Source of the DNA: Cellulomonas soli
GTDB lineage: Bacteria > Actinomycetota > Actinomycetes > Actinomycetales > Cellulomonadaceae
Length of the DNA stretch: 64,000 bases
Direction of reading: 5' to 3'
Assembly (NCBI RefSeq): GCF_013409305.1
Contig: NZ_JACBZJ010000001.1
Span: forward strand, 4,154,001 to 4,218,000
The notes below the pieces were generated by a model. That model ran no database searches and was not told where the DNA came from. It worked only from the letters and a program-made list of their open reading frames with translations. Shown here piece after piece: positions 28,158 to 36,761 of the stretch. The position numbers were made by a program, and so were the translations under genes. Within the stretch, counting starts at the first letter, position 1. Each line of letters starts with the position of its first letter.

Positions 28158-29555
28158 ATGACCACGGTTTCCGCGTCCTCCCCCACGCCGCCGTCAACTC
28201 CTCGCGAACCGGGCACGCCGCACCCCCGGCCGCCGCTCGAGCAGAGCCGCCACCTCGCCACCGCGATCCCCGGTCCGCGCTCGCTCGCGCTGGCCGCCCG
28301 CCGCGCCACCGTGGTGGCCGCCGGTGTCTCCTCCACCCTGCCGGTGTACGTCGCTCGCGCGGGCGGCGCCGTCCTGGAGGACGTGGACGGCAACCGGCTG
28401 GTCGACCTCGGGTCCGGGATCGCCGTCACCTCCGTGGGCGCCAGCGCACCCGAGGTGGTCGCCGCGGTCAGCGAGCAGGTCGCCGACTTCACCCACACGT
28501 GCTTCATGGTCTCGCCGTACGAGGAGTACGTCGCGCTCTGCGAGGTGCTCGCCCGCCTGACCCCCGGCACCCACGCGAAACGGTCCGTCCTGGTCAACTC
28601 CGGCGCGGAAGCCGTCGAGAACGCCGTGAAGATCGCCCGCCGCGCCACCGGGCGTGATGCGGTCGTCGTGCTCGACCACGCCTACCACGGACGCACCAAC
28701 CTCACGATGGCGATGACCGCCCGCGCCATGCCCTACAAGACGGGATTCGGGCCGTTCGCCGGCGAGGTGTACCGGGTCCCCGCGTCCTACCCGCTGCGCG
28801 ACCCCGACGGCATGACGGGCGCGCAGGCGGCCGCACGCGCGATCGACATCGCGCAGCGGCAGGTCGGGGCCGATCGGATCGCCGCCGTGGTCGTCGAGCC
28901 GATCCTCGGCGAGGGCGGCTTCGTCGTGCCCGCGCCGGGGTTCCTGCCGGCCCTGGCCGCCTGGGCCAGGGAGAACGGCATCGTCTTCGTCGCGGACGAG
29001 GTGCAGACCGGGTTCGCGCGGACAGGCGCCATGTTCGCGAGCGAGCACGAGGGCGTCGTGCCGGACCTGGTGGCCCTCGCCAAGGGGATCGGCGGCGGTC
29101 TGCCGCTCGGGGCCGTCACCGGTCGGGCCGAGCTCATGGACGCCGTGCACGCCGGAGGGCTGGGCGGGACCTACGGCGGCAACCCGGTGGCGTGCGCCGC
29201 CGCTCTGGCGGCGACCGCGCTGTACGAGCGGGACGACCTCGCCGGTGCCGCACGCGCCATCGAGGACCGCGCGCTCGGGAGGCTGCGAGACATCGCCGCC
29301 GACGTGCCGGCGATCGCCGAGGTGCGCGGACGCGGGGCCATGCTCGGGATCGAGCTGGTCAGACCCGGCACGCTCGAGCCCGACAAGGATGCCGCGGGGG
29401 CGGTCGCGCGTGCGTGCCTCGCGGCCGGAGTCCTCGTGCTCACCTGCGGGACCTGGGGCAACGTGGTGCGCCTGCTGCCCCCGCTGGTCATCGAGACCTC
29501 CGTGCTCGACGACGCGCTCGACGTGCTCGAGCGGGCCCTGCGCGGCCTGGCGTGA
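28158..29555 (+). CDS. gabT: 4-aminobutyrate--2-oxoglutarate transaminase
   Basis: 465 residues. A class III PLP aminotransferase: the cofactor Lys is K309 in LAKGIGGGLPLGAV, with VNSGAEAVENAVKIAR and FVADEVQTGFARTG typical of GABA transaminase. It converts GABA and 2-oxoglutarate to succinic semialdehyde and glutamate, the last step here of putrescine breakdown. ATG 28158 is preceded by a Ser/Pro-rich leader in the protein. Its TGA overlaps the GTG of the next gene. No gabD-type succinate-semialdehyde dehydrogenase is next to it. Confidence 0.93.
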   Translation: MTTVSASSPTPPSTPREPGTPHPRPPLEQSRHLATAIPGPRSLALAARRATVVAAGVSSTLPVYVARAGGAVLEDVDGNRLVDLGSGIAVTSVGASAPEVVAAVSEQVADFTHTCFMVSPYEEYVALCEVLARLTPGTHAKRSVLVNSGAEAVENAVKIARRATGRDAVVVLDHAYHGRTNLTMAMTARAMPYKTGFGPFAGEVYRVPASYPLRDPDGMTGAQAAARAIDIAQRQVGADRIAAVVVEPILGEGGFVVPAPGFLPALAAWARENGIVFVADEVQTGFARTGAMFASEHEGVVPDLVALAKGIGGGLPLGAVTGRAELMDAVHAGGLGGTYGGNPVACAAALAATALYERDDLAGAARAIEDRALGRLRDIAADVPAIAEVRGRGAMLGIELVRPGTLEPDKDAAGAVARACLAAGVLVLTCGTWGNVVRLLPPLVIETSVLDDALDVLERALRGLA

Positions 29556-30937
29556 CCGACGTGGACCGGGGCGCGCTGCACGCCCTGCACGCGACCGAGA
29601 CCCAGCGGTTCGTCGAGGCGCACCCCGCCTGCGCGCGGCTGGCCGAGGCCGGGCGTGCGCACATGCCCTACGGCGTGCCCATGTCGTGGATGGCCAAGTG
29701 GCCGGGCCCGTTCGCCGTGCACGTGGACCAGGCGGCCGGCGCCCACTTCACCTGCGCCGACGGCATCGAGCACGTCGACCTGTGCCTCGGCGACACCGGG
29801 GCGATGAGCGGGCACGCACCGGCACCGACCGTCGCGGCGATCACGGCGCAGGCCGCACGCGGCATCACCTCGATGCTGCCCACCGCCGACGCCGCCCTCG
29901 TCGCCGCCGAGCTGACCGCACGGTTCGGCACCGGCGCCTCACGCGTCGAGGCCTGGCAGTTCACCCTGACCGCCACCGACGCCAACCGGCACGTGCTGCG
30001 CTACGCACGGCACGTCACCGGCCGCCGTCGGGTCGTCGTCATGGACTTCTGCTACCACGGCTCGGTCGACGAGACGTTCGCGACGCTCGACGCGCAGGGG
30101 CACGTGGTCCCGCGCCGGGGAACGATCGGAGCCCCGGTCCCTGCAGACCTGACGACGCTCGTGGTGCCGTTCAACGACGTGGACGCCCTGCGCACCGCCC
30201 TGGCCGGCGGCGACGTCGCCGCGGTGCTGCTCGAGCCCGCACTGACCAACATCGGCATCGTGCTGCCCGACGACGGCTACCTGGACGCCGTCCGGGCGCT
30301 GACGCGCGAGCACGGGGCCTGGATGGTCGTCGACGAGACGCACACGCTGTGCGCCGGACCCGGGGGCTGCACCGCCGCCTGGGGCCTCGACCCCGACGTG
30401 GTCGTCGTGGGCAAGACGATCGGCGGCGGTGTCCCGTCCGCCGCGTTCGGTCTCACCGCCGACCTCGCGGCGGCCGTGCAGCGCAGCGTCGAGCTCGAGG
30501 ACATCGACGTGGGCGGGGTGGGCGGCACGCTGGCCGGGAACGCCCTGTCGATGGCCGCCACCCGCGCGACACTGACGCAGGTCCTGACCCCGGCGGCGTT
30601 CGCGCACATGGAGGAGCTCGCCGTGCGGTGGACCGAGGGCGTGCAGGGCGTGCTGAGCGCCACCGGGCTGCCGTGGCACGTCACCCGGCTCGGGGCGCGT
30701 GCCGAGTACGCGTTCTCGCCGAACGCCCCGCACGACGGCGCGCAGGCCGCCGCGAGCGACGACTTCCCGTTGCAGCAGTACCTGCACCTGCAGGCGCTCA
30801 ACCGTGGGGTCCTGCTCACGCCGTTCCACAACATGGCTCTCATGAGCCCGGCGACCAGCGCAGCGGACGTGGACCGGCACAGCGCGGCGTTCTCCGAGGC
30901 GGCAGACGCGGTCCGGGCGCTGCGACCGCGCGGCTGA
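29552..30937 (+). CDS. Class III aminotransferase, second in gabT operon
   Basis: 461 residues. PLP-binding Lys is K288 in VVVGKTIGGGVPSAAFG; other motifs are MVVDETHTLCAGPGG and FTLTATDANRHVLRYARH. The pattern (PYGVPMSWMAKWPGPF, later DVGGVGGTLAGNALSM) is nearer to glutamate-1-semialdehyde aminomutase-like transaminases than to GabT. GTG 29552 overlaps the gabT stop (GTGA), so the two are co-translated and probably act on related amino donors, such as another omega-amino acid or diamine. The exact substrate is unknown. Confidence 0.88.
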   Translation: MTDVDRGALHALHATETQRFVEAHPACARLAEAGRAHMPYGVPMSWMAKWPGPFAVHVDQAAGAHFTCADGIEHVDLCLGDTGAMSGHAPAPTVAAITAQAARGITSMLPTADAALVAAELTARFGTGASRVEAWQFTLTATDANRHVLRYARHVTGRRRVVVMDFCYHGSVDETFATLDAQGHVVPRRGTIGAPVPADLTTLVVPFNDVDALRTALAGGDVAAVLLEPALTNIGIVLPDDGYLDAVRALTREHGAWMVVDETHTLCAGPGGCTAAWGLDPDVVVVGKTIGGGVPSAAFGLTADLAAAVQRSVELEDIDVGGVGGTLAGNALSMAATRATLTQVLTPAAFAHMEELAVRWTEGVQGVLSATGLPWHVTRLGARAEYAFSPNAPHDGAQAAASDDFPLQQYLHLQALNRGVLLTPFHNMALMSPATSAADVDRHSAAFSEAADAVRALRPRG

Positions 30938-30941
30938 GGAC

Positions 30942-30987
30942 CACCGGGCGGTCGGAGCGGGTTGCGTGGCCCACCGACCGCCCGGTG
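30942..30987. terminator. Bidirectional terminator between aminotransferase and potD1
   Basis: CACCGGGCGGTCGG and CCGACCGCCCGGTG form a perfect 14-base stem around 18 bases, filling the 64-base gap between the converging gabT operon and potD1. Confidence 0.75.
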
Positions 30988-31001
30988 CCCGGGCCGCCCG
31001 A

Positions 31002-32216
31002 TCAGCCGCCGATGACGGCGGCGAACTCGGCGGTGAAGCGGGCGTCCTCGTCGGGAGCGAGCGTCCGGAAGACGTGCGCCTGACGCAGGGTGGCCTCGTC
31101 GGGGAAGATCATCGGGTCCTGCGCGAGCTCCGGGTCGATGGCCACCATCGCCTCCTGCGCGCCCTGCACCGGGGTGATGTAGTTGACCCAGGCGGCGACC
31201 TGCGCGGCGACCTCGGGGTCGTAGTAGAAGTTGATGAGGTCCTCGGCGTCGGCCTTGTGCGGCGAACCAGTCGGGATCAGCAGGTTGTCGCTCCAGAGCG
31301 TGCCGCCCGCCTCGGGCAGCGCGAACTCGAAGCGGTCCGCGTTCTCGTAGTTGAGCGCGGTGATGTCGCCGGACCAGCCGATGACCGCGACGGTGTCACC
31401 CGCGACGAGCCCGTCGGTGTACGAGGCGCCGCTCACCTTGCGCACGTGGCCGGTGTCGATCTTGTCCCGCAGCACCTCGAGCGCCATGTAGAACTCGGTG
31501 TCTCCCCAGCTGCCGCCCGGGTCGACGCCCAGGTCCAGCAGGATGAGCCCCATCGTGTCGCGCATCTCGGAGAGCACCTCGACGCGACCGGCCAGCTCAG
31601 GTGCCCACAGGTCGGACAGCGTGTGCAGGCCCCGCGGCACCTGGTCCTTGGCCCAGGCGAGCCCCGCGAAGCCGGACTGCCAGGTCAGCGAGTGCGTCCG
31701 ACCGAGATCGAAGTCGACGAGGCTGAGCTCCTCGACGAGGTTGGCGGCGTTCGGGATCCGACTGCGGTCAAGCTCCTCGGCGAAACCCTCCTCGATCATC
31801 TGCGCGGCCTTGTAGTTCGTCAGGGTGACGATGTCGTACCCGATGTCCTTGCCGGCCTCGAGCGTGCCGCTGATCGAGTCCCAGAACGTGTCGTTGTCCT
31901 CGATCGCCTCGGTGTACTCCGCACGGATGCCGGTGCGGGCCGTGAACTCCTCGAGCGTCGGGTGCGTCGTGCCCGACTCGTCGGTGTCCAGGTAGTACGA
32001 CCAGTTCGCCCAGCGGACCAGGCCGGCGGTGCCCGATCCGGCACCGCTGCCCTTCGCGGGTGCGCCGCACGCGGCAAGCACGGCCCCGGCACCCGCGGTG
32101 CCGAGCGCACCGAGCAGAAGCCCTCGGCGGGTCAGCCCGGACGAGCGGGAACGGGAGGCTGCACGCACCAGGGCCTGGGCGCGCGGGTCGGTCAGTGGCG
32201 GACGTCGGACGGACAT
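31002..32216 (-). CDS. potD: Polyamine-binding lipoprotein PotD paralogue 1
   Basis: 404 residues. An N-terminal export signal has a twin-arginine pair (R30-R31, TRRGLLLG) and a lipobox VLAAC (Cys50), so it is a lipoprotein, perhaps Tat-exported. The mature part is a class D substrate-binding protein: VRWANWSYYLDTD, YDIVTLTNYKAAQM, VIGWSGDITALNYEN and AAWVNYITPVQGAQ are typical of PotD/PotF. It is closely related to the second copy at 36762-38003. A strong hairpin before it and a shared upstream 11-mer suggest its own promoter. ATG 32216 has GAGGGGAG upstream. Confidence 0.9.
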   Translation of the reverse strand: MSVRRPPLTDPRAQALVRAASRSRSSGLTRRGLLLGALGTAGAGAVLAACGAPAKGSGAGSGTAGLVRWANWSYYLDTDESGTTHPTLEEFTARTGIRAEYTEAIEDNDTFWDSISGTLEAGKDIGYDIVTLTNYKAAQMIEEGFAEELDRSRIPNAANLVEELSLVDFDLGRTHSLTWQSGFAGLAWAKDQVPRGLHTLSDLWAPELAGRVEVLSEMRDTMGLILLDLGVDPGGSWGDTEFYMALEVLRDKIDTGHVRKVSGASYTDGLVAGDTVAVIGWSGDITALNYENADRFEFALPEAGGTLWSDNLLIPTGSPHKADAEDLINFYYDPEVAAQVAAWVNYITPVQGAQEAMVAIDPELAQDPMIFPDEATLRQAHVFRTLAPDEDARFTAEFAAVIGG

Positions 32217-32298
32217 CGTGCTCCCCTCGGACGGCCCACCCCCCTGGCGGGTCGTCACTGATGTCTGACGGCGCGCGCACAGGCGCGCCGCACGGAGT

Positions 32299-32309
32299 GT
32301 CGCAAACGC
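32299..32309 (-). promoter_or_regulatory. Conserved 11-mer upstream of potD1
   Basis: GCGTTTGCGAC (minus strand) lies 82 bases before the potD1 start. The identical 11-mer is 79 bases before potD2 (38083-38093), and both are followed on the minus strand by two variable bases and TCC. Confidence 0.55.
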
Positions 32310-32354
32310 TGTGACGGCTGTGAACCCGGCCCCCACCTGCTGAGACACCCGGCC

Positions 32355-32385
32355 GGCGACACCCGCGCGACACGCGGGTGTCGCC
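32355..32385 (-). terminator. Strong terminator after the saccharopine-dehydrogenase-like gene
   Basis: GGCGACACCCGCG and CGCGGGTGTCGCC form a perfect 13-base stem with a 5-base loop, four bases after the stop at 32390. It should separate the potD2-ABC transcript from potD1. Confidence 0.75.
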
Positions 32386-32389
32386 GAGA

Positions 32390-33697
32390 TCAGGCCGTCG
32401 CGACCCCCGCCGACACGGCCGGCACGCGCTCCTGCAGACCCCAGGGCGAGCCGTAGCCGCCCGGCGTGGGCGCGGCCAGCAGCTCGAGGAACGGGACCGC
32501 GTCGAAGGCCTCCGGACCGAGCACGCCGGTGCCCGACCAGGTGCCCGCGGCCAGCAGCTCGAGCGCCACGACCGGGTTCACCGCCGTCTGCCAGACGACG
32601 CACTGCGCGCCGTACTCGGCCATCGACCAGGCGTTGTCGACCAGGTGGTGCAGGTACACCTCGCGCGGCGACCCGTCCTTGCCGGTGCCGGTCACCAGCA
32701 GGCCGGCACACGTCGAGCCGGTCATGCGGGGGCCCAGCGTCGCCGGGTCGGGCAGGACCGCGGCCACGACGTCCCGCGGGCTGACCTCGACCCCCCGGAC
32801 CGAGACGGGCGCGGTGGAGTCCAGGCCCAGCTGGTGCAGCGTGCGCAGCACCCCGATGAACTCCTCACCGAGGCCGTACTTGAAGGTCACCTTCTGCGCG
32901 TCGACCCAGCGCGGCATGAGAAGGACCTCCTCGTGCTCGACGTGCACGCACTCCACGGGGCCGACCGGCTCTGGGAAGTCGAAGACCTCCGGCTCGTGGA
33001 ACGGCGGCACCGTGTACCAGCCGTCCTCGAGCCCGCCGCCCGACGCGGCCCGCGCGGCCGACCAGATGACGGGCGGGTTCAGGCACTCCTCGATCGTCGT
33101 CCAGATCGAGAACGACGGGGCGAACACCGGTTCTCCGTCGTCGCCGCGCACCACGAGGTTGGCCCCGTCGCGCACGCCCAGCTCCTCGATCTGCGAGAAC
33201 AGGTGGTCGGCCGCGTACCGGGCGAACACGTCCGAGAGCCCCGGCTCGACGCCGATGCCCACGAGCGCGAGCAGCCCGGCGTCCTGCCAGCTCGCCGTGG
33301 TCGCGAACTGCTCGTCGCCGAGCCGGACGCCCACCTGCTCGTACGGCTGCTGCGGGTGCGGGCGCGACAGCGACATGGCCATGTCGAGGTAGTGCGCGCC
33401 GGCCGCGAGCACCCCGGTGAAGATCGACATGACGAACCGCGGGTCGACCGCGTTGAGCACGTGCGTCGCGCCGTGCTCGCGCACGAGCGACTCGACCGAC
33501 CCCGCGTCGGAGGCGTCGACGGCGGCGGCCACGAACCGGTCCTTGCCCACGTCGTTCACGCGCGCGGCGTCCACCGTGCGCTGGGCACGGGTGACGTCGA
33601 CGTCGGCGACGACCATCAGCTCGAAGAAGTCACGTCGGGCGGCGATCCGCGCGACGGCGTCCCCCACACCTCCGCTGCCGATCACGAGGATCCGCAC
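32390..33697 (-). CDS. Saccharopine-dehydrogenase-family NAD(P)-dependent oxidoreductase
   Basis: 435 residues. An N-terminal Rossmann fold has ILVIGSGGVGDAVARIA and VVADVDVTRAQR. The middle and end (VLNAVDPRFVMSIFTG, GLLALVGIGVEPGLSDVFARYAADH) match Lys9-like saccharopine dehydrogenases, a family that also includes carboxynorspermidine and homospermidine synthase-like enzymes. GTG 33697 has GAGAGGTGG upstream. Being last in the pot operon suggests a role in amine or lysine metabolism, such as reductive or oxidative processing of an imported polyamine. Substrate unproven. Confidence 0.85.
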   Translation of the reverse strand: MRILVIGSGGVGDAVARIAARRDFFELMVVADVDVTRAQRTVDAARVNDVGKDRFVAAAVDASDAGSVESLVREHGATHVLNAVDPRFVMSIFTGVLAAGAHYLDMAMSLSRPHPQQPYEQVGVRLGDEQFATTASWQDAGLLALVGIGVEPGLSDVFARYAADHLFSQIEELGVRDGANLVVRGDDGEPVFAPSFSIWTTIEECLNPPVIWSAARAASGGGLEDGWYTVPPFHEPEVFDFPEPVGPVECVHVEHEEVLLMPRWVDAQKVTFKYGLGEEFIGVLRTLHQLGLDSTAPVSVRGVEVSPRDVVAAVLPDPATLGPRMTGSTCAGLLVTGTGKDGSPREVYLHHLVDNAWSMAEYGAQCVVWQTAVNPVVALELLAAGTWSGTGVLGPEAFDAVPFLELLAAPTPGGYGSPWGLQERVPAVSAGVATA

Positions 33698-33738
33698 GTT
33701 CCCACCTCTCAGGCGACCGCCCGCCACGGTGACGGGCG

Positions 33739-33782
33739 GCACTGCTCAGGCACTGCTCAGTCACTGCTCAGGCACTGCTCAC
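33739..33782. repeat. Four 11-base tandem repeats at the end of potC
   Basis: Four copies of (G/T)CACTGCTCA(G/C) run head to tail: 33739-33749, 33750-33760, 33761-33771 and 33772-33782. The last contains the potC stop codon (TGA at 33779-33781 on the minus strand), so on the transcript potC is followed by three more units, each again carrying TGA. Confidence 0.88.
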
Positions 33783-34651
33783 CCGCGCCGTCGGCGGCCC
33801 CGGGCGGCGCCCACGACCTGCACGACCACGACCAGCACGAGGGCGAGCACGAACATGAACGAGCTGATGACGTTGGCCTGTGGCGGGATGCCGCGCGTGG
33901 CCGAGACGTACACGAACTTCGGGAACGTCTCGAAGCTGCCCGAGTTGAAGTTCGTGATGATGAAGTCGTCGAAGCTGAGGCTGAAGGCCAGCAGCGCCGC
34001 CGCCGCGATCCCGGGCAGGAGCAGCGGGAACGTGACCCGCCAGAACGCCTGCCACGGGGTGGCGTACAGGTCGCCGGCAGCCTCCTCGAGGGCCGGGTCG
34101 AGGCTCGCGACGCGCGCCTTGACGGTCACGACGACGAAGCTGATGCAGAACATCGTGTGCGCGATGATCACGGTCGTCATGCCGAGCTGGACGCGCAGCG
34201 ACAGGAACTGCGCGAGCAGCGCCGCACCCAGGACGACCTCGGGGGTCGACATCGGCAGGAAGATCAGCAGGTTGACCAGCGGGCGCCCCCGGAACTGGAA
34301 GCGGACCAGGGCGATCGCGATCAGGGTGCCGAGCGCGGTGGCGATCAGCGTGGCGATCACCCCGACCTGCAGCGAGTTCACGAACGCCTCGCACACCTGC
34401 GGCGCACCGCACGGGTTCTGCCACGCGTCGAGCGTGAAGCCGCGCCACACGAGGTTCGTCTTGCCCGCGTCGTTGAACGAGAACAGGACGGTGTAGGCGA
34501 CCGGGACCATGAGGTAGAGGAAGGCGAGCGCGGCGATCGTCGGGATGATCGCGTCGCCGAGCCGCCGCCGTGGCCGACGGGCGGGGGCCCTCCGGGTCGC
34601 GGTGCCCTTCGCGGGCGGTGCGGTGCGCGCCTGCTCCACGACGGCGCTCAC
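33779..34651 (-). CDS. potC: Polyamine ABC transporter permease PotC
   Basis: 290 residues, six predicted membrane helices after an Arg-rich N-terminus. The EAA loop contacting the ATPase is EEAAGDLYATPWQAFWRVTFP; other PotC features are LFSFNDA and SLSFDDFIITNF. It forms the channel with PotB in the inner membrane. The GTG overlaps the potB stop (GTGA), giving tight coupling. An 11-base tandem repeat surrounds its stop. Confidence 0.93.
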   Translation of the reverse strand: MSAVVEQARTAPPAKGTATRRAPARRPRRRLGDAIIPTIAALAFLYLMVPVAYTVLFSFNDAGKTNLVWRGFTLDAWQNPCGAPQVCEAFVNSLQVGVIATLIATALGTLIAIALVRFQFRGRPLVNLLIFLPMSTPEVVLGAALLAQFLSLRVQLGMTTVIIAHTMFCISFVVVTVKARVASLDPALEEAAGDLYATPWQAFWRVTFPLLLPGIAAAALLAFSLSFDDFIITNFNSGSFETFPKFVYVSATRGIPPQANVISSFMFVLALVLVVVVQVVGAARGRRRRG

Positions 34652-35571
34652 AGCAGGTCGTCCGTCCCGGCGCGGCGCACGTACGCGCCGACCAGCAGCA
34701 GGATCGCGGCCATGAGGACCACCGACAACGCGGCGGCCGTCGGGTAGTCGAGCACCTTGAAGAACCGGGCGTCGATCACCTGCCCGATCATCGCGGTGTT
34801 CGTGTTGTTGCCCAGCAGCGAGGAGTTCACGTAGTCACCGGAGGCCGGGATGAAGACCAGCAGCGTGCCACCGACGATGCCGGGCATGGACAGCGGGAGC
34901 GTCACCGTGCGGAAGGTGGTGAGCGGCGAGGCGTACAGGTCGGCGCCCGCCTCGAGCAGCCGCGAGTCGAGCCGTTCGAGGTTCGCGTAGATCGGCAGGA
35001 CCATGAACGGCAGGAAGTTGTACGTCAGGCCGCAGACCACGGCGAACGGGGTCGCCGTCAGGCGTCCGTCGGGTGGCAGCAGGTGCAGCCACTGCATGGC
35101 CTGCACGACGAACGCGTCGTCGGCCAGGATCTGCTTCCAGGCGATGGTGCGCAGGATGAAGCTGGTGAAGAACGGGGCGACGACCAGCACGAGCATGAGG
35201 CCCTGCAGCAGCTTGTGGCCACGGGCCCGCACGGCGATCGCGTAGGCCATGGGGTACCCGATGATCAGCGAGGCGACGGTCGCCAGGAGCGCGAAGGCGA
35301 ACGAGCGCACCAGCTGCGGCCAGAACTGGCCGAGGGCGTCGGTGTAGTTGGAGAACTCCAGGGCGGGCTGGAACTGGCCGACGTCACCGCCCGGCACCGG
35401 CACGTACAGCGACGTGGCGAGCAGCGCACCGACGGGGACGACGAAGAACAGCACCAGGTAGCCCAGACCGGGCAGGAGCAGGGGCACCCAGCCGCGGGAG
35501 CGGGACTGCACCCGAGGCGTGGCGTGCGGGGTGGGTGATCCGGCGTCCCCGAGCGCCGCCGCGATGCTCAC
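34648..35571 (-). CDS. potB: Polyamine ABC transporter permease PotB
   Basis: 307 residues with six membrane helices. Signatures are FVVPVGALLATSLYVP in the first helix, FILRTIAWKQIL, and the EAA loop LEAGADLYASPLTTFRTVTLP. GTG 35571 overlaps the potA stop (GTGA), and its own stop overlaps potC. The longer upstream frame is inside potA and is discarded. Confidence 0.93.
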   Translation of the reverse strand: MSIAAALGDAGSPTPHATPRVQSRSRGWVPLLLPGLGYLVLFFVVPVGALLATSLYVPVPGGDVGQFQPALEFSNYTDALGQFWPQLVRSFAFALLATVASLIIGYPMAYAIAVRARGHKLLQGLMLVLVVAPFFTSFILRTIAWKQILADDAFVVQAMQWLHLLPPDGRLTATPFAVVCGLTYNFLPFMVLPIYANLERLDSRLLEAGADLYASPLTTFRTVTLPLSMPGIVGGTLLVFIPASGDYVNSSLLGNNTNTAMIGQVIDARFFKVLDYPTAAALSVVLMAAILLLVGAYVRRAGTDDLL

Positions 35572-36758
35572 GGCTCGTCGTCCAGGTCGGCCAGGCCCGA
35601 CTCGACGTCCTCGCGGCCGTCGAGCCCGAACGAGTAGGCCGCCGTCCACGCCAGGCGCACCGTGGCGCCGTGGGAGACGGTCGCCCCGCCGAGCAGGTTC
35701 TGGGCGAACACCCCGAACGTGCCCAGGCCGGGGATCTCGACCTGGTACTGCGTGCTCACCCCGGTGAAGGACACGTCGGTGACCACCCCGGGCCCGAGCA
35801 CGTTCTCGTCCGGCCCGGGCTCCTGGCTGCCGACGAGGATCCGCACCTTCTCGGGGCGGATGCCCACGAGCACCGCACCCTCGGTGCGCACGGCCCGTGA
35901 GCGCGGCACGAGCACCCGCGCACCGAGCAGGTCGACCCCGAGCATCGCGCCGCCGTCGAGCTCCTCGACGACGGTGCCGGGCGCCAGGTTCGACTGGCCG
36001 AGGAAGTTGGCCACGAACGCGGTGCGGGGGTGCTCGTACAGCTCGGCGGGCGCCCCCATCTGCTCGATGCGGCCCTTGTTCATCACGGCGACGGTGTCGG
36101 CCATGGTCATGGCCTCCTCCTGGTCGTGGGTGACGTGCACGAACGTCAGCCCGACCTCGTCCTGGATGCGCTTGAGCTCGAGCTGCATCTGCCGCCGGAG
36201 CTTGAGGTCGAGCGCGCCGAGCGGCTCGTCGAGCAGCAGGAGCGCGGGTCGGTTGACCAACGCCCTGGCCAGCGCGACGCGCTGCTGCTGCCCACCGGAG
36301 AGCATCGACGGCTTGTTCTGCGCGAGGTGACCGAGCTCGACGAGCTCGAGCCCCTCGGCGACCCGTCGGGCGACCTCCTTGACCCCCTTGCGCCGCAGGC
36401 CGAACGCCACGTTCTCGGCGATCGTCAGGTGCGGGAAGAGCGCGTAGCTCTGGAAGACCGTGTTCACCGGGCGCTGGTGCGCCCGCGTGCCGGTCACGTC
36501 CCGACCGCCGATCGAGATCGTGCCGGCGCTGGGCTGCTCGAGTCCGGCGACCATGCGCAGCGTCGTCGTCTTGCCGCAGCCCGACGGGCCGAGGAGGGCG
36601 AAGAACGAGCCCGAGGGGATCGTGAGCGTGAGGTCGTCCACCGCGACGAACTCGCCGAACGACTTGGTCACCCGCTCGATCTCGAGCGCGGCCCCGGCCG
36701 GGGCGAGACCCGCGTCGCTGGGCACGGGAGAGGGGGGCACGGGAAGGGTCGTGGCCAT
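35568..36758 (-). CDS. potA: Polyamine ABC transporter ATP-binding protein PotA
   Basis: 396 residues. Walker A is GPSGCGKTTT, the signature is LSGGQQQR, Walker B is ALLLLDEPLGALDLKLR, and the switch His is in HVTHDQEEA. The C-terminal about 130 residues form a TOBE/OB regulatory domain (AVLVGIRPEKVRILV). It powers uptake through PotBC. ATG 36758 lies three bases after the potD2 stop, so potD2-A-B-C form one coupled operon. Confidence 0.95.
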   Translation of the reverse strand: MATTLPVPPSPVPSDAGLAPAGAALEIERVTKSFGEFVAVDDLTLTIPSGSFFALLGPSGCGKTTTLRMVAGLEQPSAGTISIGGRDVTGTRAHQRPVNTVFQSYALFPHLTIAENVAFGLRRKGVKEVARRVAEGLELVELGHLAQNKPSMLSGGQQQRVALARALVNRPALLLLDEPLGALDLKLRRQMQLELKRIQDEVGLTFVHVTHDQEEAMTMADTVAVMNKGRIEQMGAPAELYEHPRTAFVANFLGQSNLAPGTVVEELDGGAMLGVDLLGARVLVPRSRAVRTEGAVLVGIRPEKVRILVGSQEPGPDENVLGPGVVTDVSFTGVSTQYQVEIPGLGTFGVFAQNLLGGATVSHGATVRLAWTAAYSFGLDGREDVESGLADLDDEP

Positions 36759-36761
36759 CGG

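Noticed and set aside
33739..33782. Short tandem repeats as a possible CRISPR array
   Set aside because: The 11-base units are directly adjacent without spacers and no cas genes are present.
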